This document shows, one piece after another, positions 45,213 through 56,319 of a stretch of DNA of 64,000 nt. Position 1 is the stretch's first letter; each line of letters opens with the position of its first letter. The notes under the pieces were generated by a model, which had not been told where the DNA came from, did no database searches, and worked only from the letters and a program-made list of their open reading frames with translations. The stretch comes from Methanobrevibacter olleyae. GTDB taxonomy: Archaea; Methanobacteriota; Methanobacteria; Methanobacteriales; Methanobacteriaceae. The position numbers and the translations under genes were made by a program. The stretch lies in the NCBI RefSeq assembly GCF_900114585.1, contig NZ_FOTL01000003.1, positions 60,371 through 124,370 on the forward strand. The letters are read 5' to 3'.

Positions 45213-45655
45213 AATAGCTTAGTAAAATTTAATTGATATATTTTGAGGATGTAGAAATACTAGATCTTTATTTTTTATTTTTATTTTTTATTTTTATTTT
45301 TTCAATTTATTTTTTTAGTTCTTTTTTAGTATTTTTTTATTCTATTTTTTGTTGTTTATTATTATTTTTTCAATTTATTTTTTTTAGTATTTTTTTATTC
45401 TATTTTTGTTGTTTATTATTATTTTTTCAGTAATTTTTTCTATCTTTTTTTCTAATTTATTTAATTTTATAATAATATTTAATAAATACTTTATATAAAT
45501 ATTAAACTAGGATGTTTTATTTATTGAAATTATTTAATTTTATTAGATTTTTAATATGATGTTAAATTTGCTTTTAATTAATAATTAATTTTTAATTTTC
45601 AATAAATACATTTTTAATAATTATTTTTATTATTCATTATATTTGGAGGAATATT
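45213..45655. other. Intergenic region with about 58-bp tandem duplication
   Basis: TTTTTTAGTATTTTTTTATT with GTTGTTTATTATTATTTTTT is present twice at about 45315-45430. No hairpin or gene is visible. GGAGGA at 45645-45650 is the ribosome site of valS. Confidence 0.5.
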
Positions 45656-48418
45656 TTGACAAATAAGGAAATTCCTAAAGATTATGACCATAAAAACGAA
45701 GAAAAATGGCAGGAAAAATGGGAAGAAGATGAAATTTATAAATTTATAGGTGATGGAACAAAACCAAGATATATTATAGATACTCCACCACCTTATCCAA
45801 CTGGATTACTTCATATGGGTCACATTTTAAACTGGGCTTATATGGATTTTAATGCAAGATACAGAAGAGAAAAAGGTATGGATGTATTATTCCCACAGGG
45901 ATGGGATTGTCATGGCCTTCCCACTGAAGTAAAAGTAGAAGAAACTCATAATATCAAGAAAAATGATGTTACAAGGGCGGAATTCAGAGATATGTGTACT
46001 GATTTGACATCACATAATATTGAAGTTATGAGGGGACAAATGAGAGCTGTTGGCTTTTCACAAGATTGGAGTAGGGAATATATCACTATGACTCCAGAGT
46101 ATAGAAGAAGAACCCAGTTATCCTTTTTAAAAATGTATAATCAAGGGTTAATTTACCAAGGTATTCACCCTGTAAACTGGTGTCCTAGATGTGAAACAGC
46201 TATTGCTTTTGCTGAAGTAGAATATAGCAACAACAACACTTTCTTAAATTATGTAAACTTTCCACCTGCAGATGTTCCAGAGGAAGTGCTTGTGAATGTG
46301 GATGGTAATTCTTATGTAAGATATGATGATTATTCAGACAAAGCAGATGCTTCTGTACCTGGTGTATTAATTGCTACCACTCGTCCTGAACTTATGTCTG
46401 CTTGTGTAGCAGTGGTAGTTCACCCTGATGATGAAAGGTATAACTCTCTTTTAGGTAAATATGTAGAAGTACCTTTATCTGGTCAAAAAGTTAAAATTAT
46501 TGCTGATGAAGAAGTAGATATGGAATATGGTACTGGTGCAGTAATGATTTGTACTTTTGGAGATAAAACCGATGTTGCTTGGGTAAATAAACATGATTTG
46601 GATGTTATTGAAGCCATATCTGAAGAAGGTATCTTAACTGAAGCTGCAGGTAGATATGAAGGTATGGAGTTACAGGATGCAAAAAAACAAACCATAGAAG
46701 ATTTAAAATCTGAAGGTTACTTAACTAAGCAAGAAGAAGTAGATCAAAATCTAGGGCAATGTTGGAGATGTAAAACTCCTATTGAAATTTTAGTTAAAAA
46801 ACAATGGTTTGTAGCTGTAACTAAAATGATTGATGAAAGTAAAAAAGCTTCAAATGAAATGCACTGGGTTCCAGAACACATGGAAAGCCGTTTATTAAAC
46901 TGGGCAGATTCTATGGAATGGGATTGGTGTATTTCAAGACAAAGATTATTTGCAACTCCCATACCTGTTTGGTATTGTAAAGACTGTGGTAAAGTTATTT
47001 TGCCAAAAGAAGAACAATTACCAATTGATCCTACTGTAGATAAACCACTTGAACCTTGTGAATGTGGTTGCAGTGAATTTATTGGTGAAGAGGATGTATT
47101 AGATACTTGGATGGATAGTTCTATTTCTCCACTATCTGTTGCAGACTGGCCAAATCCTGGTTGGGAGAATATTTTCCCATCAAATATTCGTCCACAAGGG
47201 CATGACATTATTAGGACTTGGGCATTTTATACAACCCTTAGATGTTTAGCTTTAACTGGCCTAAAACCATTTGATGAGATTGTAATTAATGGTATGGTCT
47301 TTGGTGAAGATGGTTACAAAATGAGTAAATCTCGTGGAAATGTAACTGGCCCTGAAGAAGTTATTGCTGAATATGGTGCTGACTCATTAAGATTATGGGC
47401 TGCAAACAGTGTTCCTGGTTCTGATGTAGCATTTGATTGGAAAAATATCAAACATGGTTACAAATTTATTAGAAAATTCTGGAATGCATTTAGATTTATT
47501 AGTATGCACATCTTTGATGATGAATCTGAAGAAGCTTTAAAAGGAGATATTGATGCAATTAAAGCTAATTTAAACCCAATGGATACTTGGATTTTTGCAA
47601 AATTAAATAAAGTTAATAAAATTGTAGATCAAGCATTCTTTGATTATAATTATGCTACTGTAATTAATACTATTGAACAATTTATTTGGCATGATTTCTG
47701 TGATGAATATATTGAAGCAGTAAAATACAGGTTATACAATGATGATATTGAGGATACATCAAGAATTGCAGCAAAATATACTTTAAGAACTGTGATTGAA
47801 GACTCTTTAAAATTGCTTGCTCCAATTGCACCTTTCTTTGCTGAAGAAGTTTATCAATACTTTGCTAATGAGGACAGTATTCACAATGCCCTTTGGCCTG
47901 AAATTGACCCTAACTTAGATTCTACTAAAGTAGAAGAAGATGGTGATTTAGTTATTGAATTAATTGGTGAAGTTAGAAGATTTAAATCTGCTTCTAAAAT
48001 CCCATTAAATGTACCAGTAGCTAATGTGAATGTTTATCTGAATGAAAAAACTCAAGACTTAAAAGATGTATTTGAGTTTTATGCAGATGATATTAAAAGT
48101 ACTTTAAAAATCCAAGATTTCCAAATAGATAGTGGTAAACCTGAAGTTTATGAGAAAGTTATTGAAATTGAACCAGACATGAGTAAAATTGGGCCAAGCT
48201 TTAAAAAGAATGCAGGCCAAGTTATAGAATTTATTAAGTCAACTAATTGTGATGATATAGCTAGACAATTAGAAGAAAAAGGGGAAATAGCTATTGCTGA
48301 TGGGGTAATTACTGAAGATTTCTTAAATATGAAAAAAGAAATCGTAGGTGCAAGTGGTAAGAAAGTTGATATTTTACAATCTGAAAAACTTGGTATAATT
48401 GTAGAAGTAATTAGATAA
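45656..48418 (+). CDS. valS: Valyl-tRNA synthetase
   Basis: This 920-residue class I synthetase charges tRNA-Val. The HIGH motif appears as HMGH (residues 53-56, after PPPYPTGLL), and KMSKS as YKMSKSRGN (about 555-560). Zinc-ligand-like cysteines ([10 protein letters not shown]...CECGC) lie in the middle, and an editing domain is in the expected place ([19 protein letters not shown]). The start is TTG 45656, seven bases after GGAGGA. The length is normal, and the C-terminal anticodon-binding domain is present ([32 protein letters not shown]). Confidence 0.94.
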   Translation: MTNKEIPKDYDHKNEEKWQEKWEEDEIYKFIGDGTKPRYIIDTPPPYPTGLLHMGHILNWAYMDFNARYRREKGMDVLFPQGWDCHGLPTEVKVEETHNIKKNDVTRAEFRDMCTDLTSHNIEVMRGQMRAVGFSQDWSREYITMTPEYRRRTQLSFLKMYNQGLIYQGIHPVNWCPRCETAIAFAEVEYSNNNTFLNYVNFPPADVPEEVLVNVDGNSYVRYDDYSDKADASVPGVLIATTRPELMSACVAVVVHPDDERYNSLLGKYVEVPLSGQKVKIIADEEVDMEYGTGAVMICTFGDKTDVAWVNKHDLDVIEAISEEGILTEAAGRYEGMELQDAKKQTIEDLKSEGYLTKQEEVDQNLGQCWRCKTPIEILVKKQWFVAVTKMIDESKKASNEMHWVPEHMESRLLNWADSMEWDWCISRQRLFATPIPVWYCKDCGKVILPKEEQLPIDPTVDKPLEPCECGCSEFIGEEDVLDTWMDSSISPLSVADWPNPGWENIFPSNIRPQGHDIIRTWAFYTTLRCLALTGLKPFDEIVINGMVFGEDGYKMSKSRGNVTGPEEVIAEYGADSLRLWAANSVPGSDVAFDWKNIKHGYKFIRKFWNAFRFISMHIFDDESEEALKGDIDAIKANLNPMDTWIFAKLNKVNKIVDQAFFDYNYATVINTIEQFIWHDFCDEYIEAVKYRLYNDDIEDTSRIAAKYTLRTVIEDSLKLLAPIAPFFAEEVYQYFANEDSIHNALWPEIDPNLDSTKVEEDGDLVIELIGEVRRFKSASKIPLNVPVANVNVYLNEKTQDLKDVFEFYADDIKSTLKIQDFQIDSGKPEVYEKVIEIEPDMSKIGPSFKKNAGQVIEFIKSTNCDDIARQLEEKGEIAIADGVITEDFLNMKKEIVGASGKKVDILQSEKLGIIVEVIR

Positions 48419-48578
48419 ATTAATTTCATGAAAAGTTTTATACTTTTCATTAACTATTTTTTTAATATCTTTTTAACATCATTTTAATATCTTTTTTAAT
48501 ATTTTTTTTAATATCTTTTTAATATTTTTTTATTTTTTATTTATTTTTACTTTATTATAAAATGATTAGGGGTAAAAT

Positions 48579-49364
48579 ATGAAAGGAATTATTGGTGCGA
48601 TTGCAGGGGATATCATTGGATCTACTTATGAGTTTCATCCAATTAAAACTAAAGAATTTCCTCTTTTTAATAAAAAATCTACATTTACAGATGACACTAT
48701 TATGACACTTGCTGTAGCTAAATGGTTAATTAATGATAAAAGTTCTAAAAATGAGTTAATTAAACAATTACAATACTTTGGAAATAAATATCCTCATGGT
48801 AGCTATGGAAGAATGTTTAAACAATGGTTAAAAACTGAAAGTCCTTTAGCTTATGGAAGTTGGGGAAATGGTTCTGCTATGAGAGTATCTCCAGTTGGAT
48901 GGGCTGGAGAAAGTTTAGAAGAAGTTCAAGATTTAGCAAGAATTTCAGCTGAAGTAAGTCATAATCATCCAGAAGGAATTAAAGGAGCATTAGCTACTGC
49001 AGATGCGGTTTATTTAGCAAGACTTGCTAGTTCAAAAGAAGAAATTAGAAATCATATTGAGATAAGATATGAATATGATTTGTCTAGAACTTTAGATGAA
49101 ATTAGGCCAATCTATAAGTTTGATGTTTCTTGTGCAGGTTGTGTACCTGAGGCTATTATTTGTTTTTTAGAAGCTAAAGATTATGAGGACACAATTAGAA
49201 ATACAGTTTCTTTAGGTGGAGATGCAGATACTCAAGCAGCTATTGCAGGAGCTATTGCCGCTGCATACTGGGAAGTTCCAAGAGACATCCATTATAAAGC
49301 AATTAATAGATTGGATTATAGGCTTTTAAAAGTTTTAATTGAATTTGAAGATAAATTTTTATAA
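48579..49364 (+). CDS. ADP-ribosylglycohydrolase family protein
   Basis: This 261-residue protein has the DraG/ARH family layout. The N-terminal GAIAGDIIGSTYEFHP is followed by the metal-binding STFTDDTIMTLAVAKWL, then GNGSAMRVSPVGW, AEVSHNHPEGIKGA and the C-terminal metal site SLGGDADTQAAIAGAIAAAY. Family members remove ADP-ribose from arginine or other targets using two Mg ions. The metal-site residues all appear present. GGGGTAAAA precedes the ATG. It is probably monocistronic. Confidence 0.88.
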   Translation: MKGIIGAIAGDIIGSTYEFHPIKTKEFPLFNKKSTFTDDTIMTLAVAKWLINDKSSKNELIKQLQYFGNKYPHGSYGRMFKQWLKTESPLAYGSWGNGSAMRVSPVGWAGESLEEVQDLARISAEVSHNHPEGIKGALATADAVYLARLASSKEEIRNHIEIRYEYDLSRTLDEIRPIYKFDVSCAGCVPEAIICFLEAKDYEDTIRNTVSLGGDADTQAAIAGAIAAAYWEVPRDIHYKAINRLDYRLLKVLIEFEDKFL

Positions 49365-49597
49365 ATAACTTTCTTATTTCCTTTTTAATTTTTTATTTCT
49401 TATCTTATTTTTTTACTTATATTATTTCTTTAGTTATATTATTCCATTACTTATATTATTTCTTTACTTATATTTCTTTAAACTATTTTATTTATTTTAG
49501 ATAAGTTTATTATTTATTTTAATCATATAATTCTATAAGAAATATTTAGTAAATTAATGATTAATATTATTGTTAATTAATCAAAGGATTGTAATAA

Positions 49598-50953
49598 ATG
49601 AATCTTAAAATAAAAAACTTTAAAGAGATTAAAGGAACTGTTAAAGCTCCTTCTTCTAAAAGTTATAGTCATAGAGCAGTTATTCTTGCATCTCTTTCTG
49701 AAGGAAAATCTAAGTTATTTGATGTTTTATATTCAGAAGATGTTTTATCAACTATAAGAGCATGTCAAGCTCTTGGTGCTAAAATAGATAAAAAGAAAGA
49801 AATTATCTTAAAAGGAGATAAAAGTCAAACTATGAGCTATTTAGAACTAGAGGGCACTGGTGGAAAATTACATAACACTAGTCAAGATATGATTGATCTT
49901 AGAAACTCTGGAACTACACTAAGAATTATGACAAGTCTAGCAGCATTATCTGATAATGAAGTAATTTTTACAGGTGATGATTCACTTAAAACAAGACCTA
50001 TGGGTGCTCTTTTAGATGCTTTAGAATCTTTAGGTGTTAAAATAGAATCTTTAAATGATAATAATAAAGCTCCACTTAAGATTTATCCAGGATATGCTGG
50101 TGGTGAGGCAGATATTTTAGGAAGTATTAGTTCTCAATTTATATCCTCTATTCTTATTTCAGCTCCTTTATCTGAAAAAGGTGTAGAACTTGAAGTTTAT
50201 CCAGAATTTGTATCAAAACCTTATGTTGATATGACTATTTCTATTTTAGAAAAATTTGGAATAGCTATTGAAGAAGAGAGATATCAATTTCATGAAACTT
50301 GTAAAAAAGAACATACTGAATGTTTAGGAGTTAAATTTAATATAAAGCCACAAAAATACATTGCTTCTGATTATATTGTTGAAGGAGATTATTCCTCAGC
50401 TTCTTACTTACTTGCAGCTGTAGCTATTGCTGGTGGTGAGCTAAGAGTTCAAAATTTATTCAGTGATTCTAAACAAGGTGATAAATTTATTCTTGATATT
50501 TTAGATGAGATGGGTGCAGATATTATTACATTTGATGATTACCTTACAATTAAATCAGATGGTAAATTAAAAGGAATTGATGTTAATTTAGCAAATGCTC
50601 CAGACTTATTAGTTACTGTAGCTATTTTAGGGGCAGTTGCAGAAGGTAAAACAACTATAACTGGTGTAAAACATGGTAGATTAAAAGAAACTGATAGAAT
50701 TGATACTACCTGTAGAGAACTAGAAAAATTAGATTGTAAACTTGAAGAATTTGAAGATGGAATGACAATTTATGGTCAAACTATTTCAGATGGTATAGTA
50801 GAGTCTCACGGTGACCATAGATTAGCTATGGCATTTTCATTACTTGGATTAAAACATGATGTTGAAGTAGAAAATGGAGAATGCTTTGATGTATCATTCC
50901 CTAATTTCATTGAACTTATGGATGAAATTGGTATAGAATTAGAGCTTAAATAA
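49598..50953 (+). CDS. aroA: 3-Phosphoshikimate 1-carboxyvinyltransferase (EPSP synthase)
   Basis: This 451-residue enzyme joins phosphoenolpyruvate and shikimate 3-phosphate in aromatic amino acid synthesis. Marks: APSSKSYSHRAVILASL at the N-terminus (catalytic Lys/Arg), DLRNSGTTLRIMTSLAALSD (the family LRNSGT signature), TRPMGALLDALESLGV, ISSQFISSILISAPL, and the C-terminal GRLKETDRIDTT and SHGDHRLAMAFSLLGL. The length is normal. AAAGGATT precedes the ATG. A short AT tandem repeat separates it from nth. Confidence 0.93.
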   Translation: MNLKIKNFKEIKGTVKAPSSKSYSHRAVILASLSEGKSKLFDVLYSEDVLSTIRACQALGAKIDKKKEIILKGDKSQTMSYLELEGTGGKLHNTSQDMIDLRNSGTTLRIMTSLAALSDNEVIFTGDDSLKTRPMGALLDALESLGVKIESLNDNNKAPLKIYPGYAGGEADILGSISSQFISSILISAPLSEKGVELEVYPEFVSKPYVDMTISILEKFGIAIEEERYQFHETCKKEHTECLGVKFNIKPQKYIASDYIVEGDYSSASYLLAAVAIAGGELRVQNLFSDSKQGDKFILDILDEMGADIITFDDYLTIKSDGKLKGIDVNLANAPDLLVTVAILGAVAEGKTTITGVKHGRLKETDRIDTTCRELEKLDCKLEEFEDGMTIYGQTISDGIVESHGDHRLAMAFSLLGLKHDVEVENGECFDVSFPNFIELMDEIGIELELK

Positions 50954-51148
50954 TTTTTATGATATTTTCTTATTAATATTATTGTTTTATAATAATTATT
51001 TTATATGATTATTTTATAATTATTTTATATTATTATTTTATAATTATTTTATATTATTATTCTATAATTATTTTATATTATTATTCTATAATTATTTTAT
51101 ATTGCTATTGTAAATTTATTATAATCATTATACTTGGAGATTGTAAAA

Positions 51149-51778
51149 ATGAATGATGAAGAAAGAATTAGAGAGATTTTTAAAAGATTAAATGAGATTT
51201 ACACTATCCGTACTTTTCATGACAATGATCCTTATAAAGTATTAATTAGAACAATTTTATCTCAAAGAACAAGGGATGAAAATACAGATCAAGCTGCAAA
51301 TGCTTTATTTGACAAGTATCCGGATATTTATGCAGTAGCTGATGCTCCAGTTGAACATGTACAAGAATTAATAAGGCCTGCAGGATTTTATAGAGTTAAG
51401 GCAGCACGTATTTTAGAAGTTTCAAGAATATTAATAGACCAATATGGTGGAGAAGTTCCAAGAGAAATAGATGAAATGCTTAAACTTCCAGGTGTAGGTA
51501 GGAAAACAGCTAATTGTGTAATTGTATTTGCGTTCCAAGATGCAGCTATTCCAGTAGATACTCATGTCCATAGAATATCTAATAGGTGGGGAATTGCTGA
51601 TACAAAAGAACCTGAAGAAACTGAAGTAGTTTTAACTGAAAAAGTACCTAAAGAGCTTTGGGTAGATTTAAATGATTTGATGGTTCAGTTTGGCCAGACT
51701 ATTTGTCGTCCAATAGGCCCCCAATGTGATAAATGCCCACTTACAGACCTTTGTGATTATCTAAGTAAGTTAGAATAA
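51149..51778 (+). CDS. nth: Endonuclease III (DNA glycosylase/AP lyase)
   Basis: This 209-residue protein excises oxidised pyrimidines and cleaves AP sites. The helix-hairpin-helix is [12 protein letters not shown] with catalytic Lys119, and Asp137 lies in [13 protein letters not shown]. The C-terminal [4Fe-4S] ligands are Cys186, 193, 196 and 202, in C-x6-C-x2-C-x5-C spacing. An in-frame TTG at 51134 is less likely than ATG 51149, which has GGAGA at 51136-51140. It converges with modC at its 3' end. Confidence 0.93.
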   Translation: MNDEERIREIFKRLNEIYTIRTFHDNDPYKVLIRTILSQRTRDENTDQAANALFDKYPDIYAVADAPVEHVQELIRPAGFYRVKAARILEVSRILIDQYGGEVPREIDEMLKLPGVGRKTANCVIVFAFQDAAIPVDTHVHRISNRWGIADTKEPEETEVVLTEKVPKELWVDLNDLMVQFGQTICRPIGPQCDKCPLTDLCDYLSKLE

Positions 51779-51788
51779 ATACATTAAA

Positions 51789-52826
51789 CTACTCTTCCAA
51801 TAAGATTATATTTTTAGGATCTATTTTTAAATACTTGGGAATCACAAATTCATGCTCATGAATCTGTTTGTCAATTTTCCACCATAAACCATTTGCTAAG
51901 GTTATTTCCCATTCAAAAGGCATTTCTAATTTTGTTGAATTTTCAGTATCAATCGCATTAACATCATCTTTTTCAGCAGGAGAAAAATCATGTGCTCTTA
52001 TTCCAATATGAGTAATATTAGGTGAAATCTTTTCAGATACTTCGAATATAAGTCCCCAATCTAAAGATTTAAGGTGATGCTCATCTATAACTTCGATTTT
52101 AGAAATATTTTTACATCCTGTAAGTCTAGCAACTTGAACTTTTTTTGGATTCTCAAATACTTCATGAGTATCTCCTTTTGCAATGATTTTACCTTTATCT
52201 AATATTAAAAGTTCATCACAAAACTGGAATGCTTCGTCACGATCATGGGTAACCAGGATAGAAAATCCATCGAAATCTTTCAGTGAATTAACGAGTTCAA
52301 TACGTAATTGTTCTTTTAAGAAAGCATCCATAGCACTAAAGGGTTCATCTAACAATATAACATCAGGGCCATAAGCTAAGATACGAGCTAAGGCTACTCT
52401 TTGCTGCTGACCTCCAGACAATTGTCGAGGATATCTTTTTTCTAAGCCATCTAAATGAAAACGTTTAATCATCTCAGATAGACTTTTCTCATTATAATCT
52501 TTAGACAAACCAATAGCAATATTTTCTTCAACAGTCATATTAGGAAATAAAGCATAATTCTGAAATAAGTAACCTACATTTCTACTTTGAGGTTTTAAAT
52601 TAATTTTTTTATTAGAATCGAAATAAATAGTTTCTTCCTTAGTAATTAAACTTATAGCACCATTATCTGGAGTTACAATACCTGTAATCGATTTCAATGT
52701 CATACTTTTACCACAACCGGAAGGACCGAGAATTCCCAAACGCCCTTTTTTCAATTTAAAATCAATATCCAAGTCAAATTCTTTAAGCTTCTTTTGGATA
52801 TTTATTTTTAACAATTTATCACTCAT
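51789..52826 (-). CDS. modC: Molybdate/tungstate ABC transporter ATPase
   Basis: This roughly 345-residue ATPase shows Walker A GPSGCGKS, Q-loop LFQNYALFPNMTVEEN, signature QLSGGQQQRVALARIL, Walker B VILLDEPFSAMD and the switch His in LVTHDRDEAF. The C-terminal part (GIRAHDFSPAEKDD onward) resembles the Mop/TOBE-like regulatory domain of ModC. I start it at ATG 52826 after GGGAGG; an ATG at 52844 lies before that site. A gap of 461 bases separates it from modB, longer than usual, so it may have its own promoter. Confidence 0.88.
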   Translation of the reverse strand: MSDKLLKINIQKKLKEFDLDIDFKLKKGRLGILGPSGCGKSMTLKSITGIVTPDNGAISLITKEETIYFDSNKKINLKPQSRNVGYLFQNYALFPNMTVEENIAIGLSKDYNEKSLSEMIKRFHLDGLEKRYPRQLSGGQQQRVALARILAYGPDVILLDEPFSAMDAFLKEQLRIELVNSLKDFDGFSILVTHDRDEAFQFCDELLILDKGKIIAKGDTHEVFENPKKVQVARLTGCKNISKIEVIDEHHLKSLDWGLIFEVSEKISPNITHIGIRAHDFSPAEKDDVNAIDTENSTKLEMPFEWEITLANGLWWKIDKQIHEHEFVIPKYLKIDPKNIILLEE

Positions 52827-52844
52827 AATCCTCCCTCTTAACAT

Positions 52845-53287
52845 ATAAAAATAACAATTTATTGAAATCCTTTTTTACTTAAAATTGCACACTGGCCAAA
52901 ATTTTTAAATTACTCTAAATTAAATATAAAATTCTAAAAATACTTTAAATTTAGTTTAACTTAAAATATTATTTTAAAATTAAAAAATAAGAAACATTAA
53001 ACTATATCTATTAAAAATAGAAATAAATATTATTATAAAATTTAAAATATTAATTTCCCAATCTTATTTTGCTCATCCATTACAATTAAATCTTTCGGAT
53101 TTTAAATTAGAAAATCCGGAAAATCTTGCATTGAAAAATAATCAAAGGTCCAAAAATGAATTTAACAAGAATAAATTAGAATTTTTTATAAACTAAATTC
53201 ACAATATTGTCTAAAAACTTATTTAAATCTAAAATAGAATAACCAATAAAATAAAAAAATATATTTCTATTATCATCATATAGTAAA
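52845..53287. other. modB-modC spacer with hairpin
   Basis: This unusually long gap lies inside a mod cluster. CGGATTTT (53096-53103) pairs perfectly with AAAATCCG (53111-53118) across a seven-base loop. It could be a terminator of modAB or a processing site. No gene is seen in the gap. Confidence 0.45.
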
Positions 53288-53962
53288 TTATTTCCATTGT
53301 TTTTCTTTACGTATAGAAACAAAATCCATAATAAAAATAGCTATAAATGATATGATAACAATGACTATTACATAATTAAAAGCATCTCCCATATTACCAG
53401 CAGCTACTTCAGAGTAAACAGCCATAGGGAGAGTTCTGGTTTCTCCGGCAATATTACCTGCAAGCATAGCTGTAGCACCAAATTCACCTAAACCACGGGC
53501 ATAAGCAAGAATTCCACCACTAATAATTCCAGGTAATGCATTTGCAAATAAAACTTTCCAGAAAATTTTCCACTCTGACATACCTAATGTACGGCCAGCA
53601 TCTAATAGGTTAGAGTCAACTTGTTCAAATGCACCTCTAGCAGAACGATACATTAAAGGAAAAGACATGACTACTGCAGCAATAACAGTTGCAGGCCATG
53701 AAAAAGCTATTTTCACAGTAAAAAAGTCTATAAAAAACTTACCTATTGGTCCTCTAACACCAAAAATATACAATAAGAAGAATCCTACTACTGTAGGAGG
53801 TAATACAATTGGAAGTGTAAAAATACCATCAAGTACAATTTTTGTTGTGTCATTTTTAATCTTAACAATACCCCAAGCAACAATCAAACCTAAGAAAAAG
53901 GTTATAAAAATTGACAAACTTGCAGTTTTCATTGAGATTAAAATAGGGGACCAATCCATCAT
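53288..53962 (-). CDS. modB: Molybdate/tungstate ABC transporter permease
   Basis: This 224-residue membrane protein has about five or six helices and the ModB-type binding-protein-dependent signature. Visible segments are SLSIFITFFLGLIVAWGIV, DGIFTLPIVLPPTVVGFFLL, and the cytoplasmic ATPase-contact loop LLDAGRTLGMSEWKIFWKVL followed by GGILAYARGLGEFGATAML. GGAGAT lies before ATG 53962. It is preceded by modA, 55 bases upstream on the same strand, and forms the pore with modC. Confidence 0.9.
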   Translation of the reverse strand: MMDWSPILISMKTASLSIFITFFLGLIVAWGIVKIKNDTTKIVLDGIFTLPIVLPPTVVGFFLLYIFGVRGPIGKFFIDFFTVKIAFSWPATVIAAVVMSFPLMYRSARGAFEQVDSNLLDAGRTLGMSEWKIFWKVLFANALPGIISGGILAYARGLGEFGATAMLAGNIAGETRTLPMAVYSEVAAGNMGDAFNYVIVIVIISFIAIFIMDFVSIRKEKQWK

Positions 53963-54017
53963 GTCTTTATCTCCTTTAACATTATTAACTATTCACATGA
54001 ATAATACAATATTAAAT

Positions 54018-54824
54018 CTATTCATGAATAGTAAAACCATATTTAACAAATATATCTTTAGCTTCTTTAGTTTGTAAGAATTCAACGAATGCTTTTGCAG
54101 CATCTGGATCTTTTGAATCTTTAAGTACAGCTACAGGATAAATGACAGGGGTTTTTAAAGCATCCTCAGGAGCTTCACAAACTACTTTAACCTCATCAGT
54201 AGATTTAGCATCAGTAGAGTATACAATACCACATTCAGCAGATCCTTGAGCTACTTGGTTTAATACAGCAGTTACATCAGTACCTAAAGATAATTTAGGT
54301 TTAACATCATCCCAGATACCAAGGTTGGTTAATGCTTCTTTAGCATATTGTCCTGCAGGTACAGATTCAGGGTCACCAATAGCAATGTGGCCCTTTACAT
54401 TTTTTAAATCATTGAATGAAGATATATTAGAACTTGAGTCCTTAGGTACAATTAAAACAACTTTATTTTCTAAAAATTGCACATTGGTACTATTATCAAT
54501 TAAACCTTCATCAGCTAAAGCGTCCATCTGTTTATTAGCAGCAGACATGAATACATCTGCTTCTAAACCATTTTCAATTTGAGATTGCAAATCCCCACTT
54601 GAAGCATAAGTAGGAGTAACTTTTACACCGGGATATTTTTCTTCAAACATAGGAATTAAATCATTATCATAAGCATTTTTTAAACTAGCTGCTGCAGCTA
54701 AATTAATTTCTTGTCCATCTAAGTTAGTGCTGGTAGTTTCTAATGAACCAGTAGCCCATAAACCTACACCAACAACCACTAATATAGCTATAGCAGCAAT
54801 AATTATCTTTTTATTAGATTTCAT
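54018..54824 (-). CDS. modA: Molybdate/tungstate-binding protein
   Basis: This roughly 268-residue ModA-type periplasmic-like binding protein begins MKSNKKIIIAAIAILVVVGV, a membrane anchor without a lipobox cysteine. It then reads QEINLAAAASLKNAYDNDLI, where the Ser and Ala contacts to the oxyanion are expected, SSGDLQSQIENGLEADVFMS and the C-terminal AGQYAKEALTNLGIWDDV. GGAGGATAACT supports ATG 54824; the open frame from 54863 is upstream of that site. It supplies Mo or W for formylmethanofuran dehydrogenase and formate dehydrogenase cofactors. Confidence 0.88.
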   Translation of the reverse strand: MKSNKKIIIAAIAILVVVGVGLWATGSLETTSTNLDGQEINLAAAASLKNAYDNDLIPMFEEKYPGVKVTPTYASSGDLQSQIENGLEADVFMSAANKQMDALADEGLIDNSTNVQFLENKVVLIVPKDSSSNISSFNDLKNVKGHIAIGDPESVPAGQYAKEALTNLGIWDDVKPKLSLGTDVTAVLNQVAQGSAECGIVYSTDAKSTDEVKVVCEAPEDALKTPVIYPVAVLKDSKDPDAAKAFVEFLQTKEAKDIFVKYGFTIHE

Positions 54825-54924
54825 AGTTATCCTCCTTTTTGAATAATTTATATAAAAAAACACTATCAGATATCAAATATAATAATCAAAGATTAATAAA
54901 AAGGCAATTACGAATAAGTTTATT

Positions 54925-54995
54925 CTGCACATCAACTGACTAGAGATGTTTCATCAATATTTTAAGCTAGATTTGCATCGCTAGTGAAACTGCAG
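54925..54995 (-). promoter_or_regulatory. Candidate structured leader of modA
   Basis: Read on the minus strand, 71 bases form a possible three-way junction. CTGCA at the start pairs with TGCAG at the end. GTTTCA pairs with TGAAAC and encloses a CTAG-N10-CTAG loop. ATC/GAT closes a third stem. The block is much GC-richer than its surroundings and ends about 100 bases before modA. It could be a riboswitch-like leader or an operator. I know of no matching family. Confidence 0.45.
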
Positions 54996-55713
54996 ATAAT
55001 AAAATTACAGCAATCAAAAATAAGATTAAATAACTAATTTTTATTCAATTTCATAATATCTTTCAATCATTCCTTTCCAAATCTTAAATTATAATTTAAT
55101 TATCATGATTAGTAATTATAATTTATTAATAGGGATATATAAATATTTTCATATCGGATTAAAGGCTATTTCAAAGACTTTTGGGATTTTTTATGTTTCA
55201 TTTTTTTCATCTTTCAATGATTTAGTTTTAGAATGAATCTTTTTAAAAGTCCTAGTTCTATTTTATTGGCATTTATATACTTTGGAAATATTTTTTTGGA
55301 AGATATTTTCAATTTTATTGTTTGTTTATGAAATATTCCTGTTTTTAAAGGTCTGTAGTTAATTTTTTAAACTAAGGAAAGATGAACTTTTAAAAAAATT
55401 TCGTCAGTGAACTTATTTTTTGGCTAATTTTTACTCATTAGTTCATATCGCATTTTTTCAGTATTTATTAAAAGAAAATATACTCTAAAATCAGTTGAAA
55501 TGACCCTTTATTTGGATGTATTTTTATAATCAATACTAGTATCATGGGGATTTTAGTTAAAAACAGCTATATAACAATTATCAGAAAACTAAAATGGTCA
55601 CATTCTTAAAATTTTTGAAATTGTTGGAAAAATGAATTCTTAATCTTTGTATGGATATTGGAAATTGTTGGAAAAAAAGAATTTAATATATTAATTGATA
55701 TTTTATGATAGAA
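54996..55713. other. Long intergenic region between modA and ogt
   Basis: There is no gene. A TATA-like GGATATATAAATATT near 55133-55147 may be a promoter. GGAAATTGTTGGAAAAA-like sequence occurs twice (about 55616 and 55658). Much of the remainder looks like decayed coding or random sequence, and I could not identify it. Confidence 0.4.
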
Positions 55714-56319
55714 TTAAACTAATTTTGTTTGGCTTGTTTTATCAAGTGAAATTATAGGACTATCCCTCACTACTTTTTTACCTTGAATCAGTAGCCCATC
55801 TAATTCAAGAAGTGTTTTTTTAGATTCAAGTCCTCCTGCAAACCCATTAAAACCACCAATTGTTTTATCTGCTTTTATAGTTCTATGGCAGGGAATAATG
55901 ATTGGGAAAGGATTTTTAGCAAGTGCAGTACCGACTGCCCTATAAGCTTTAGGGCTACCAATTGCTTTTGCTATATCTTTATATGTATTTACAGTTCCTT
56001 TTTTACTATTAAATTCAGTTTCTAATACTTTTCTTTGAAATGGTTTTAACTTATCTAAATTAAGATCTTCTAATGAAAATTTATACTTTTTTTCATTAAA
56101 ATAGTTATCAATCTCTTTTAATAGATTATTTAATCTCTTAGATTTTTTATTAATAGCTAATTCTCCTTCTTTTTCATATTTTTCTTTAGCTATTTGAGAT
56201 GATGTTTTATTTGGATTGGAAATTATTATTTCTTCAATTTGAAATCGTGGTTTTCTCCTCCAGATAATTGTTATTTCTCCAATTGGGCTTGAATTAATTA
56301 TGTGTTTAAAGAGAGTCAT
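55714..56319 (-). CDS. ogt: Methylated-DNA-protein-cysteine methyltransferase
   Basis: This 201-residue repair protein removes O6-alkyl groups from guanine by self-methylation. The active-site motif is FPIIIPCHRTIKADKTIGGF with acceptor Cys144, the helix-turn-helix and arginine finger lie around TYKDIAKAIGSPKAYRAVGT, and the C-terminal GGFNGFAGGLESKKTLLELD is typical. GATGATAAA precedes ATG 56319. It is divergent from cysK, separated by a region with a TATA box and an inverted repeat. Confidence 0.9.
   Translation of the reverse strand: MTLFKHIINSSPIGEITIIWRRKPRFQIEEIIISNPNKTSSQIAKEKYEKEGELAINKKSKRLNNLLKEIDNYFNEKKYKFSLEDLNLDKLKPFQRKVLETEFNSKKGTVNTYKDIAKAIGSPKAYRAVGTALAKNPFPIIIPCHRTIKADKTIGGFNGFAGGLESKKTLLELDGLLIQGKKVVRDSPIISLDKTSQTKLV

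Noticed and set aside
46744..47208. 154-codon minus-strand frame inside valS
   Set aside because: It is wholly inside a conserved synthetase gene, with no start signal and no recognisable protein.
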